Shown here one piece after another: positions 7,531 to 15,600 of a stretch of DNA of 64,000 nucleotides. The stretch comes from Sanguibacter suarezii NBRC 16159 (lineage in GTDB: Bacteria; Actinomycetota; Actinomycetes; Actinomycetales; Cellulomonadaceae), in contig NZ_BCRT01000001.1 in the NCBI RefSeq assembly GCF_001552735.1, positions 62,001 to 126,000 on the forward strand. The letters are read 5' to 3'. The translations under genes and the position numbers were made by a program. The stretch's first letter is position 1. Each line of letters opens with the position of its first letter. The notes under the pieces are model-generated. The model was not told the DNA's origin. It was given only the letters and a program-made list of their open reading frames with translations, and did no database searches.

Positions 7531-8634
7531 TCAGACCCGGTACTCACCGGTGAGGCGGACCGCTCCGCCGTCGACCCCCTTGGAGCCGCGGGTGATGTCC
7601 GCGCCCTGCGCGCCGTCGTCGGCGGTGACGGTGCCCAGCACCCAGGCCGGCAGGCCGAGGGAGGCGAGCTTGGCGAGGGCAGCGTCCGCGCCGTCGGCGC
7701 CGACCACCGCGACCATGCCCACCCCGAGGTTGAGCGTGTTCTCCAGGTCGCTCCACGGCACCTGACCCAGGCCGCGCACCACGTCGAAGACGGCCGGGAC
7801 AGCCCAGCTGCCGCGGTCGACCGAGGCGCTCAGGCCGGTCGGCAGCACGCGGGCGAGGTTCGCCGCGAGGCCGCCACCGGTGACGTGCGAGAAGGCGTGC
7901 ACCTGGCTCGCCTCGTCACGGGCGAGGGCGAGGCAGTCGCTGGCGTAGACGCGGGTCGGCTCGAGCAGCTCTTCACCCAGGGTCCGGGAGAACTCCTCGA
8001 CCTCCCGCTCCAGGGTCCAGCCCGCGTGGTTGATCACGGCGCGGACCAGGGAGAAGCCGTTGGAGTGCAGGCCGGAGGAGGCCATGGCGATGACGACGTC
8101 GCCCTCGCGGACCTTCTCCGGGCCGAGCAGCGCCGACGCCTCGACGACGCCCACGGCCGCACCGGCGACGTCGTACTCGTCGGCCTTGAGCAGGCCCGGG
8201 TGCTCGGCGGTCTCCCCGCCGACCAGCGCGGTCCCCGCGACCTCGCAGGCCGCCGCGATGCCGCGGACGATGTCAGCGATGCGCTCCGGGACGACCTTGC
8301 CGGTCGCGATGTAGTCGGTCATGACGAGCGGCTCGGCGCCGCACACCACGATGTCGTCCACGACCATGCCGACGAGGTCGAAGCCGATCGTGTCGTGGAT
8401 GTCGAGGGCCTGGGCGATCGCGACCTTGGTGCCGACCCCGTCGGTCGAGGAGGCGAGCAGCGGGCGGTCGTAGCCCTTGAGCATGCTCACGTCGAAGAGA
8501 CCGGCGAAGCCACCGAACCCGCCGACCACGTTGGGTCCGTGGGTGCGAGCCACCGCGGACTTCATGAGCTCGACGGCACGGTCGCCCGCAGCGGTGTCGA
8601 CTCCGGCGGCTGCGTAGGTGATGCCTTCAGTCAC
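7531..8634 (-). CDS. purM: Phosphoribosylformylglycinamidine cyclo-ligase (AIR synthetase)
   Basis: PurM catalyses the ATP-dependent ring closure of FGAM to aminoimidazole ribotide, step five of de novo purine synthesis. The 367-residue protein begins MTEGITYAAAGVDTAAGDRAV. It contains STDGVGTKVAIA, the nucleotide-binding FDLVGMVVDDIVVCGAEPL and GGETAEHPG segments, all diagnostic of PurM. Length matches the family (340-370). It lies 82 bp downstream of purF on the same strand, and a strong hairpin follows, so it closes the operon. The gap between purF and purM shows no other gene. Start codon choice is supported by the conserved MTEGxTYxxAGVD opening. Confidence 0.97.
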   Translation of the reverse strand: MTEGITYAAAGVDTAAGDRAVELMKSAVARTHGPNVVGGFGGFAGLFDVSMLKGYDRPLLASSTDGVGTKVAIAQALDIHDTIGFDLVGMVVDDIVVCGAEPLVMTDYIATGKVVPERIADIVRGIAAACEVAGTALVGGETAEHPGLLKADEYDVAGAAVGVVEASALLGPEKVREGDVVIAMASSGLHSNGFSLVRAVINHAGWTLEREVEEFSRTLGEELLEPTRVYASDCLALARDEASQVHAFSHVTGGGLAANLARVLPTGLSASVDRGSWAVPAVFDVVRGLGQVPWSDLENTLNLGVGMVAVVGADGADAALAKLASLGLPAWVLGTVTADDGAQGADITRGSKGVDGGAVRLTGEYRV

Positions 8635-8716
8635 GACATGACTCCCATGGGTGTGGCGCTCGTGGAGGTCACCAGCGCAGACGTTCTGTGGATGGTCGGT
8701 TGGGGGTGTGGCGCCG

Positions 8717-10264
8717 TCAGGGCTGCTGCAGCGCGGAGGCGCCGCCGGCAGAGACGGACAGCGTCCGCAGACCGTCCTCGGGCGCGCCGAGCGGGAGCTC
8801 GGCCTGCTCGAGCAGGTTCTTGCCCAGGTGCTCGGCGTTGGGCAGCTCGATCGGGTACTTGCCGGTGAAGCACGCGGCGCACAGCTGCGACGCGGGCTGC
8901 TCGGTGGCAGCGATCATGCCTTCCTCGGAGATGTAGCCCAGGGTGTCCGCCCCGAGGGACTTGCCCACCTCCTCAGGACCGAGGCCGTTGGCGATGAGCT
9001 CGGCGCGGCTGGCGAAGTCGATGCCGTAGAAGCAGGGCCACTTCACCGGCGGCGAGCTGATCCGCACGTGGATCTCGGCGGCGCCGGCCTCGCGGAGCAT
9101 CCGGATGAGCGCGCGCTGGGTGTTGCCACGGACGATCGAGTCGTCCACGACCACCAGGCGCTTGCCCTTGATCACCTCGCGCAGCGGGTTGAGCTTGAGC
9201 CGGATGCCGAGCTGGCGCAGCGTGTCCGAGGGCTGGATGAAGGTGCGCCCGACGTAGGCGTTCTTCATGAGGCCCTGACCGAAGGGGATGCCGGACTCCT
9301 GGGCGTAGCCGACCGCAGCCGGGGTGCCGGACTCCGGCACCGGGATGACCAGGTCCGCGTCGACCGGGTGCTGACGGGCGAGCTCGCGACCCATCTCCAC
9401 CCGCGCGGAGTGCACCGAGCGACCGTTGATGGTGGTGTCCGGCCGGGCCAGGTAGACGTACTCGAAGACGCAGCCGGCGCGCTCGGGCTTGGCGAACTTC
9501 ATCGAGCGCAGGCCGTCGCCGTCGATCGCGATGAGCTCACCGGGCTCGACCTCGCGGACGAAGCTGGCTCCCACGATGTCCAGGGCCGGGGTCTCGCTCG
9601 CCACGACCCAGCCGCGCTCGAGGCGTCCGAGCACGAGCGGGCGCACACCCTGCGGGTCGCGCGCCGCGTACAGGGTGGTCTCGTCCATGAACACGAGGGA
9701 GAAGGCTCCGCGCAGGCGGGGCAGCACCTCCAGCGCGGTCTGCTGCAGGGTGTGGTTCTCGTCGCCGGCCAGGAGAGCCGTGACGAGGGCGGTGTCGGTG
9801 GTGTTCCCGCGGGCCAGCTCACCACGGCGCTGGGCGCCGTAGCGCTCGGCGACGAGGTCGACCAGCTCGGCGCTGTTGACCAGGTTGCCGTTGTGCCCGA
9901 GGGCCACCGTGCCCGACGACGTCGCACCGAGGGTGGGCTGGGCGTTCTCCCAGGTCACTCCCCCGGTGGTCGAGTACCGGCAGTGGCCGATCGCGATGTG
10001 CCCGTTGAGGGCGTTGAGGGCGGTCTCGTCGAAGACCTGGGAGACGAGTCCCATGTCCTTGTAGACGAGGATCTGCTCACCATTGCTGGTGGCGATACCT
10101 GCCGATTCCTGACCGCGGTGCTGTAGCGAGTACAGACCGAAGTATGCGAGTTTTGCGACCTCTTCGCCGGGCGCCCAGACACCGAAGACGCCACACGCGT
10201 CCTGAGGTCCTTTTTCGCCGGGCATGAGGTCGTGGTTCAGAAGTCCATCTCCACGGGGGGCCAC
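8717..10264 (-). CDS. purF: Amidophosphoribosyltransferase
   Basis: PurF makes phosphoribosylamine from PRPP and glutamine, the committed step of purine synthesis. The 515-residue protein has a short propeptide ending before DACGVFGVWAPG; Cys24 is the predicted N-terminal nucleophile of the class II glutaminase once processed. Glutaminase residues follow (LYSLQHRGQESAG, GHNGNLVN). The PRPP-binding VVVDDSIVRGNTQ lies in the C-terminal transferase domain. The GTG at 10264 gives the standard propeptide and is retained although no good ribosome site precedes it. It heads the purF-purM operon. Confidence 0.97.
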   Translation of the reverse strand: MAPRGDGLLNHDLMPGEKGPQDACGVFGVWAPGEEVAKLAYFGLYSLQHRGQESAGIATSNGEQILVYKDMGLVSQVFDETALNALNGHIAIGHCRYSTTGGVTWENAQPTLGATSSGTVALGHNGNLVNSAELVDLVAERYGAQRRGELARGNTTDTALVTALLAGDENHTLQQTALEVLPRLRGAFSLVFMDETTLYAARDPQGVRPLVLGRLERGWVVASETPALDIVGASFVREVEPGELIAIDGDGLRSMKFAKPERAGCVFEYVYLARPDTTINGRSVHSARVEMGRELARQHPVDADLVIPVPESGTPAAVGYAQESGIPFGQGLMKNAYVGRTFIQPSDTLRQLGIRLKLNPLREVIKGKRLVVVDDSIVRGNTQRALIRMLREAGAAEIHVRISSPPVKWPCFYGIDFASRAELIANGLGPEEVGKSLGADTLGYISEEGMIAATEQPASQLCAACFTGKYPIELPNAEHLGKNLLEQAELPLGAPEDGLRTLSVSAGGASALQQP

Positions 10265-10276
10265 TGCTCAAGTGTG

Positions 10277-11143
10277 TCACAGCTGACCCGGCGCGCCAGA
10301 ATCTGAACACTCCATGGACACCGTCCGCGCAGGGGCTCCCACGACCAGCGCCCACAGCGTCAGACCGACCGCCGCACCGAGCACCGGGAAGGTCGCCGCG
10401 AGGCGGGCCAGGGAGTATGCCGACACGTCCGCGTCGTCGTGCAGGAGACGCGCGGTGGCACCGGCCATGCCGGTGGCGACGCCTGCAGTGATCGCCATGG
10501 CCAAGGAACCGAGCCTGCGCGGGGCGGCGACCGGGACCGCCCTGCGGAACCATCGGGCCGCCGCCACGAGGAGCACCAGCACGCCGAGCATCGAGCTGCC
10601 GTGCTGGAGGTAGACGTAGACCGGGCGGCCGAGCAGCGGCTCGCGCAGCAGCGGCCAGGCCTGGACGGTGGCTCCCCGCAGGTGCGTGACGTCGTCCCAG
10701 AGCAGATGGCTGAGCAGGCCCAGGGTGGCCGCTGCCACCACGACGAGGACCCCGCCGAGCGGTCCGACGACGCGGTCGGCGCGAGCGGGCGACGAGGGCG
10801 GACGGTCGACGTCGCCCCGGGGATGGGCGTTCCGCTGCGAGCCCACGGCCGGATATCGACGCGGGAGGGCGGCGAGGAAGGCCGGCCGCACACGCAGGAC
10901 CCACAGCGCCGTGACGATCAGCGCGACGACCAGGACCAGCGGGAAGAACGGCCACCGGTGGGTGTGCACCGCACCCTCCTGCGCGCCGGGCCACACGACG
11001 TCGGCGAACAACGGGAGGTCTGGCGCCATGGCGCCGACTGCGACGGCGGTCAGCGCCCATGTCCGCATGTCGCTCGACAGAGCTGACCACGGGCGGCGGG
11101 CGAACGGCAGGGCCACGATCGCGTGCGCCGGAGTGAAAGGCAT
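10277..11143 (-). CDS. DUF4184 family membrane protein
   Basis: A 288-residue protein starting MPFTPAHAIVALPF, the hallmark N-terminus of DUF4184 proteins (an early His within the first helix). About six hydrophobic segments follow, including FFPLVLVVALIVTALWVL and LGVLVLLVAAA. The HLLWDDVTH segment resembles the metal-ligand His/Asp patterns of YdjM-type membrane hydrolases, which led to the label 'metal-dependent hydrolase-like'. Catalysis has not been shown as far as I know. It begins upstream of purF on the same strand with a 12-bp gap, so it may be co-transcribed with purFM. There is no evident functional link to purines. Confidence 0.75.
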   Translation of the reverse strand: MPFTPAHAIVALPFARRPWSALSSDMRTWALTAVAVGAMAPDLPLFADVVWPGAQEGAVHTHRWPFFPLVLVVALIVTALWVLRVRPAFLAALPRRYPAVGSQRNAHPRGDVDRPPSSPARADRVVGPLGGVLVVVAAATLGLLSHLLWDDVTHLRGATVQAWPLLREPLLGRPVYVYLQHGSSMLGVLVLLVAAARWFRRAVPVAAPRRLGSLAMAITAGVATGMAGATARLLHDDADVSAYSLARLAATFPVLGAAVGLTLWALVVGAPARTVSMECSDSGAPGQL

Positions 11144-11188
11144 GGCGCGATCCTGACACCCTGAGCGCTCCGATCGGGCGCTTTGATC

Positions 11189-11239
11189 GTGGATGTCCGG
11201 TGCGGGTCCTGTGCGTCACCTCCGTTTACAAACATCCAC
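11189..11239. repeat. Inverted repeat upstream of the sulfate transporter operon
   Basis: GTGGATGT (11189-11196) and ACATCCAC (11232-11239) form an exact 8-bp inverted repeat separated by 35 bp, in the 201-bp gap before the binding-protein gene. It could be an operator or leader structure for sulfur control. No SAM-riboswitch-like core is seen. Confidence 0.35.
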
Positions 11240-11344
11240 TGACCGGATGGTATTTGACCGCCTAGTGGGACGGAGGCGTAACGTCACGCTTCACGGCATG
11301 GGCCGTCACCCGATTCGTCCCGAACGAGAGAACACGAGAAGACC

Positions 11345-12379
11345 ATGAGCAGATCACGCCGCAGTGTCACCCTGGCCGTTGCAGTCATCGCAGCCCTGGG
11401 TCTCGCCGCCTGTGGACCTGCCGCGTCCTCGGGAGGTGACGCCAGCGCGTCTGGCCCTGCCACCGAGCTCTCCCTCGTCGGGTTCGCCGTCCCCAAGGCC
11501 GGCAACGACGCGGCGCAGAAGCTCTGGGGTGAGACCTCCGACGGCGCCGGGGTCACCTGGACCACCTCCTACGGCGCCTCGGGCGACCAGAGCCGCGCCG
11601 TCGTCGCCGGCCTGAAGGCCGACTACGTCCACTTCTCCCTCGAAGGAGACGTGACGCGCCTGGTCGACGAGGGGCTCGTCGCCGAGGACTGGAACGCCGG
11701 CCCCACCCAGGGCATCGTCTCCGACTCCGTCGTGGTGCTCGTGGTCCGCAAGGGCAACCCGAAGAACATCCAGACCTGGGAGGACATCGTCCAGCCCGGG
11801 GTCGGCATCGTCTCCCCCAACCCCGGCTCCTCGGGCTCGGCGCGGTGGAACATCCTCGCCGCCTACGGCTCGGTCCTGGCCGCCGGTGGCAGCGACGCCG
11901 ACGCCGAGGCGTACCTGACGAAGTTCTTCACCAACGTCGCGGCCCTGCCCGGCAGCGGCCGCGACGCGACCACCGCCTTCACCAGCGGCACCGGTGACGT
12001 CCTCATCTCCTACGAGAACGAGGCGATCCTGGCCCGCCAGAACGGTGAGGACTTCGACTACGTCATCCCCGAGTCCACCCTGCTCATCGAGAACCCCGCC
12101 GCCGTGACCGTCGATGCCGACCCCAAGGCCCAGTCCTACCTGGACTTCGTGCTCAGCGCCGAGGGCCAGAAGGCCTTCGCCGAGGTCGGCTTCCGCCCCC
12201 TCGACGACTCGGTCACGGTCGAGGTCGAGGGTGCCAACGACCCCAAGAACCCGTTCCCGGCCCCCGGCACGCTGCAGACCATCGCGGACGACTTCGGTGG
12301 CTGGTCTGACGCTAACAAGAAGTTCTTCGGCGACGACGGCCTCGTGACGCGCATCCAGCAGGAGACTGGGAAGTCGTGA
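11345..12379 (+). CDS. Sulfate/thiosulfate ABC transporter substrate-binding lipoprotein
   Basis: A 344-residue lipoprotein with signal MSRSRRSVTLAVAVIAALGLAAC (lipobox LAAC). Family motifs follow: VPKAGNDAAQKLW, TWTTSYGASGDQSRAV, DYVHFSLEGDVTRLVDEGL and SPNPGSSGSARW, all typical of CysP/Sbp. It should capture sulfate or thiosulfate outside the cell and hand it to CysTW. The ATG follows GAGAAG by five bases. Its stop overlaps the cysT start by 4 bp (GTGA). It is the first gene of a complete four-gene uptake operon; whether the ligand is sulfate, thiosulfate or both cannot be told from sequence. Confidence 0.95.
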   Translation: MSRSRRSVTLAVAVIAALGLAACGPAASSGGDASASGPATELSLVGFAVPKAGNDAAQKLWGETSDGAGVTWTTSYGASGDQSRAVVAGLKADYVHFSLEGDVTRLVDEGLVAEDWNAGPTQGIVSDSVVVLVVRKGNPKNIQTWEDIVQPGVGIVSPNPGSSGSARWNILAAYGSVLAAGGSDADAEAYLTKFFTNVAALPGSGRDATTAFTSGTGDVLISYENEAILARQNGEDFDYVIPESTLLIENPAAVTVDADPKAQSYLDFVLSAEGQKAFAEVGFRPLDDSVTVEVEGANDPKNPFPAPGTLQTIADDFGGWSDANKKFFGDDGLVTRIQQETGKS

Positions 12380-13260
12380 CCACCACGGTCCCCCCGGTGG
12401 CCGGCGCCCCCCAGGCGCCGGCCACCGGCCTCCCGGCACCACGTCGGACCGGGCGCCGCGCGGCGCCCGGTTCTACTCGGCTCACCCCCACCGCGGGGGT
12501 GGGCCTGGGCGTCGCTCTCATCTGGTTCTCCGCGCTCGCGCTGCTGCCGCTCATCGCGGTGCTCGTGGAGACGTCGGCGGGCGGGTGGCCGGTCTTCTGG
12601 TCCACCATCACCAACGCCCAGACCGCGGCTGCTCTGCGCCTGACCATCACCCAGGCCCTCGCCGTCACAGCGGTGAACGTCGTCATGGGCACGCTCATCG
12701 CGTGGGTGCTCGTGCGGGACAAGTTCCCCGGCAAGCGCGCCCTCGAGGTGCTCATCGACATCCCCTTCGCCCTGCCGACCATCGTCGCGGGGCTCGTCCT
12801 GCTCACCCTGTACGGGCCGAACAGCCCGCTGGGGGTGAACGTGGCCAACACCCGCAGCGCGGTGTTCCTCGCCTTCCTCTTCGTCACGCTGCCCTTCGTG
12901 GTGCGCACCGTCCAGCCGGTCCTGGCCGAGCTGGACCGGTCCGTGGAGGAGGCGGCCGCCTCCCTCGGCGCGAGCCCGCTGACCACCTTCCGGCGGATCA
13001 TCCTGCCCGCCCTGACCCCGGCGATCGCCGCCGGTGCCGCACTGTCCTTCGCCCGCGGGATCAGCGAGTACGGCTCGCTCGTGCTGCTCTCGGGGAACCT
13101 GCCGATGCGCACCGAGGTCAGCTCCGTGCGCATCCTGAGCTACCTGGAGAACGGGGACCAGGCCGCCGCCGCGGCCGTCGCCTCCGTCCTGCTCCTGGTG
13201 TCCTTGCTGGTCATCGTGGTCCTCGACGTGCTGCAGAGACGGATGGTGCGTCGTGGTTAA
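12376..13260 (+). CDS. cysT: Sulfate ABC transporter permease CysT
   Basis: A 294-residue permease with about six membrane helices. Its first 40 residues are a Pro/Ala/Arg-rich cytosolic extension. The EAA loop reads [25 protein letters not shown], the contact site for the CysA ATPase. IDIPFALPTIVAGLVLL and RGISEYGSLVLLSGNLP are characteristic of CysT/CysU. The start is a GTG overlapping the preceding stop, and its own 3' end overlaps cysW by 8 bp, so expression is tightly coupled. It forms a heterodimeric channel with CysW. Confidence 0.95.
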   Translation: MTTTVPPVAGAPQAPATGLPAPRRTGRRAAPGSTRLTPTAGVGLGVALIWFSALALLPLIAVLVETSAGGWPVFWSTITNAQTAAALRLTITQALAVTAVNVVMGTLIAWVLVRDKFPGKRALEVLIDIPFALPTIVAGLVLLTLYGPNSPLGVNVANTRSAVFLAFLFVTLPFVVRTVQPVLAELDRSVEEAAASLGASPLTTFRRIILPALTPAIAAGAALSFARGISEYGSLVLLSGNLPMRTEVSSVRILSYLENGDQAAAAAVASVLLLVSLLVIVVLDVLQRRMVRRG

Positions 13261-14074
13261 GACCTACGTGTTCCGCGTGATCGTCATCGTCTACCTGGGT
13301 CTGCTCGTGGCGTGGCCGGTGAGCCTGGTGGCCAAGGAGACCTTCGCTAACGGCTTCGACGCACTGTCGGCAGCCCTCTCCGACCCGTCCGTGGTCTTCG
13401 CCCTCAAGCTCACGGTGAGCGTCGCTGTCCAGGCCGTCATCCTCAACACGATCTTCGGCGTGGGCATCTCGTTGCTGCTGGTGCGGTACGAGTTCCGAGG
13501 CAAGCGGCTGCTCAGCTCGCTCATCGACCTGCCGCTCTCGGTCTCGCCGATCGTCGTCGGGCTGGCGCTCGTGCTCGTCTACGGCGGGCGCGGGGACTGG
13601 TTCGGGCCGGCGCTGGAGGCCAACGGGATCCAGATCATCTTCGCCACGCCGGGCATCGTCATGGCGACGGCCTTCGTCGCGCTGCCGCTCGTCATCCGCG
13701 AGGTGGTGCCCGTGCTCACCGAGCTGGGCACCGACGAGGAGCAGGCCGCGGCGAGCCTGGGCGCGTCCTCGGTCCAGACCTTCCGGCGAATCACGTTGCC
13801 GGCCATCAAGTGGGCTGTCGTCTACGGCGTCGTGCTCACCCTGGCTCGCTCTCTCGGCGAGTTCGGTGCGGTGAAGATCGTCTCGGGGAACTTCGAGGGC
13901 ACGACGCAGACGGCGACGCTGCTCGTGGAGCAGAAGTACCAGGACTTCCAGCAGCCCACCGCGTACGCGACCGCGTTCCTGCTCGCGCTCGTCTCGGTGG
14001 CGTGCATCGTCGTGGTGTCGTTCCTGCGCCCCGACCACTCCACGTCGTCGTCACAGTCGAAAGGCCTGTCATGA
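13253..14074 (+). CDS. cysW: Sulfate ABC transporter permease CysW
   Basis: A 273-residue inner-membrane permease, paralogous to CysT and its expected partner. The EAA motif ([25 protein letters not shown]) and [21 protein letters not shown], a CysW signature, are present. The C-terminal tail after the last helix is short and polar ([15 protein letters not shown]). GTG 13253 overlaps cysT by 8 bp, and the TGA overlaps the cysA ATG by 4 bp. Together with the binding protein and CysA it makes a complete ABC importer. Confidence 0.95.
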   Translation: MVKTYVFRVIVIVYLGLLVAWPVSLVAKETFANGFDALSAALSDPSVVFALKLTVSVAVQAVILNTIFGVGISLLLVRYEFRGKRLLSSLIDLPLSVSPIVVGLALVLVYGGRGDWFGPALEANGIQIIFATPGIVMATAFVALPLVIREVVPVLTELGTDEEQAAASLGASSVQTFRRITLPAIKWAVVYGVVLTLARSLGEFGAVKIVSGNFEGTTQTATLLVEQKYQDFQQPTAYATAFLLALVSVACIVVVSFLRPDHSTSSSQSKGLS

Positions 14075-15162
14075 GCATCGAAGTCTCCCGCGTCGGTAAG
14101 AAGTTCGGCGACTTCGTCGCGCTCGACGACGTCACCGTGTCCATCCCCACCGGCCAGCTCACCGCGCTGCTCGGCCCCAGCGGCGGCGGCAAGTCGACGC
14201 TGCTGCGCATCATCGCCGGCCTGGAGCAGGCGGACACCGGCACCATCGAGATCGAAGGGCGCGACGCGACCCGGCTGCCCGCCCGCAAGCGCAACGTCGG
14301 TTTCGTGTTCCAGCACTACGCGGCCTTCAAGCACCTGAGCGTGGCCCGCAACGTAGCCTTCGGGCTGGAGATCCGCAAGACGCCCAAGGACCAGATCGCC
14401 GAGCGGGTCGACGAGCTGCTCAAGCTGGTCCACCTCGAGCAGTTCGCCTCCCGGCTGCCCTCCCAGCTCTCCGGCGGGCAGCGTCAGCGCATGGCGCTGG
14501 CCCGGGCGCTGGCGATCCAGCCCTCGGTGCTGCTGCTCGACGAGCCCTTCGGCGCCCTCGACGCCAAGGTCCGCAAAGAGCTGCGCGACTGGCTGCGCCG
14601 CCTGCACGACGAGATCCCGGTGACCACCGTGTTCGTCACCCACGACCAGGAGGAGGCCCTCGAGGTCGCCGACGAGATCGTGGTCATCAACGACGGGCGG
14701 ATCGAGCAGGTCGGCTCCCCCGACGAGCTCTACGACGCCCCGGCGAACTACTTCGTCATGAGCTTCCTCGGCCCGGTCACCCACCTGGGCGGCAAGCTCG
14801 TCCGCCCGCACGACGTCGAGGTGCACACCGCGCCACCGGCGCTGGCCGTGGCCGCTGCGGATGCGGTCGGTGCCGCTGGGGCGGCGGGCGGGCTGGTCGA
14901 GGGCACGGTGGTGCGCACGGTGCGGGTCGGTTTTGAGGCCCGCGTCGAGATCGCGGTCGCAGGGGCGGACGGGACCGGCGCGGTGGACGGTGCGCCGTCG
15001 GCTGGCCCCGGGTCCTCCGTGGAGGCGGTGCTCACCCGCGCCGAGGCTCGGACTCTGGGACTGGTCCCCGGCACCACGGTCTGGCTGCGTCAGGCGCCAG
15101 GGTCCATCTCGATCGACGCACCGGCAGGCGCTCCGGCACGCGAGCTGGTCGAGGTCGTCTGA
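14071..15162 (+). CDS. cysA: Sulfate/thiosulfate ABC transporter ATP-binding protein
   Basis: A 363-residue ATPase that powers the CysTW channel. It has Walker [11 protein letters not shown] (about residues 35-44), Q-loop [11 protein letters not shown], signature [15 protein letters not shown], Walker [12 protein letters not shown] and the H-loop VTHDQEEAL. The C-terminal TOBE-like region (from about 240) contains an Ala/Gly/Thr-rich insertion around 265-330 that is unusually low in complexity; it could be a flexible regulatory linker. The start is ATG 14071, overlapping cysW. It is the last gene of the operon. The next gene is on the other strand only 4 bp away. Confidence 0.95.
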   Translation: MSIEVSRVGKKFGDFVALDDVTVSIPTGQLTALLGPSGGGKSTLLRIIAGLEQADTGTIEIEGRDATRLPARKRNVGFVFQHYAAFKHLSVARNVAFGLEIRKTPKDQIAERVDELLKLVHLEQFASRLPSQLSGGQRQRMALARALAIQPSVLLLDEPFGALDAKVRKELRDWLRRLHDEIPVTTVFVTHDQEEALEVADEIVVINDGRIEQVGSPDELYDAPANYFVMSFLGPVTHLGGKLVRPHDVEVHTAPPALAVAAADAVGAAGAAGGLVEGTVVRTVRVGFEARVEIAVAGADGTGAVDGAPSAGPGSSVEAVLTRAEARTLGLVPGTTVWLRQAPGSISIDAPAGAPARELVEVV

Positions 15163-15166
15163 CCGG

Positions 15167-15475
15167 TCAGTGCCGGGTGCTGCGGCGGTCCGCCCACACG
15201 GCGATGGCTCCTGCAAGGAGCACGGTGACCAGCGTGGTGCCCAGCACGGTGACCGTGACGTAGATCCAGCGGTTGACCATGCCGTCCGGCGAGAGCCACA
15301 GGCCGAACCAGATGCCTGCGATGATTCCGACGAGCGCACCGACCCAGAAGAAGGACTTGTACTTCGGTGCACGCCGGACCCGCCCCGGGACGGCCTGCGC
15401 GGCGATCTCGTTCATCTCCTCCGGGGACATGGCGTCGTCGGGCTCGGAGGAGGGCGAGGGCGGGGTGGTGGTCAC
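15167..15475 (-). CDS. Small two-TM membrane protein, unknown
   Basis: A 102-residue protein. An acidic, Pro/Ser-rich N-terminus (MTTTPPSPSSEPDDAMSPEE) is followed by a basic stretch RRAPKYKSF and two membrane helices (about 43-62 and 71-93), ending WADRRSTRH. The FFWVGALVGIIAGIWFGLWL helix has a Gly pattern suggesting helix packing. I do not recognise a named family. It is monocistronic, convergent with cysA, and only 4 bp separates the two stop codons, so antisense read-through is likely. Confidence 0.65.
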   Translation of the reverse strand: MTTTPPSPSSEPDDAMSPEEMNEIAAQAVPGRVRRAPKYKSFFWVGALVGIIAGIWFGLWLSPDGMVNRWIYVTVTVLGTTLVTVLLAGAIAVWADRRSTRH

Positions 15476-15528
15476 AGGCCGATCCTAGCGGCCCCGGCTG
15501 AGGACTCCCTGACTGCACCGCGACAGAC

Positions 15529-15563
15529 CTCCGGCCGGGACCTCGATGAGGTCCCGGCCGGAG
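15529..15563 (-). terminator. Hairpin terminator of the nuclease/nucleotidase gene
   Basis: 16-bp perfect stem CTCCGGCCGGGACCTC/GAGGTCCCGGCCGGAG with a 3-nt loop GAT, 38 bp past the minus-strand stop at 15601. Confidence 0.85.
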
Positions 15564-15600
15564 TCATGGGTTCAGCTGGTCGCCGTCTCGGCGGCCCGGA

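Noticed and set aside
11144-11344. SAM or other sulfur riboswitch before the sulfate operon
   Set aside because: No recognisable conserved core or multi-stem layout; only an 8-bp inverted repeat was found.
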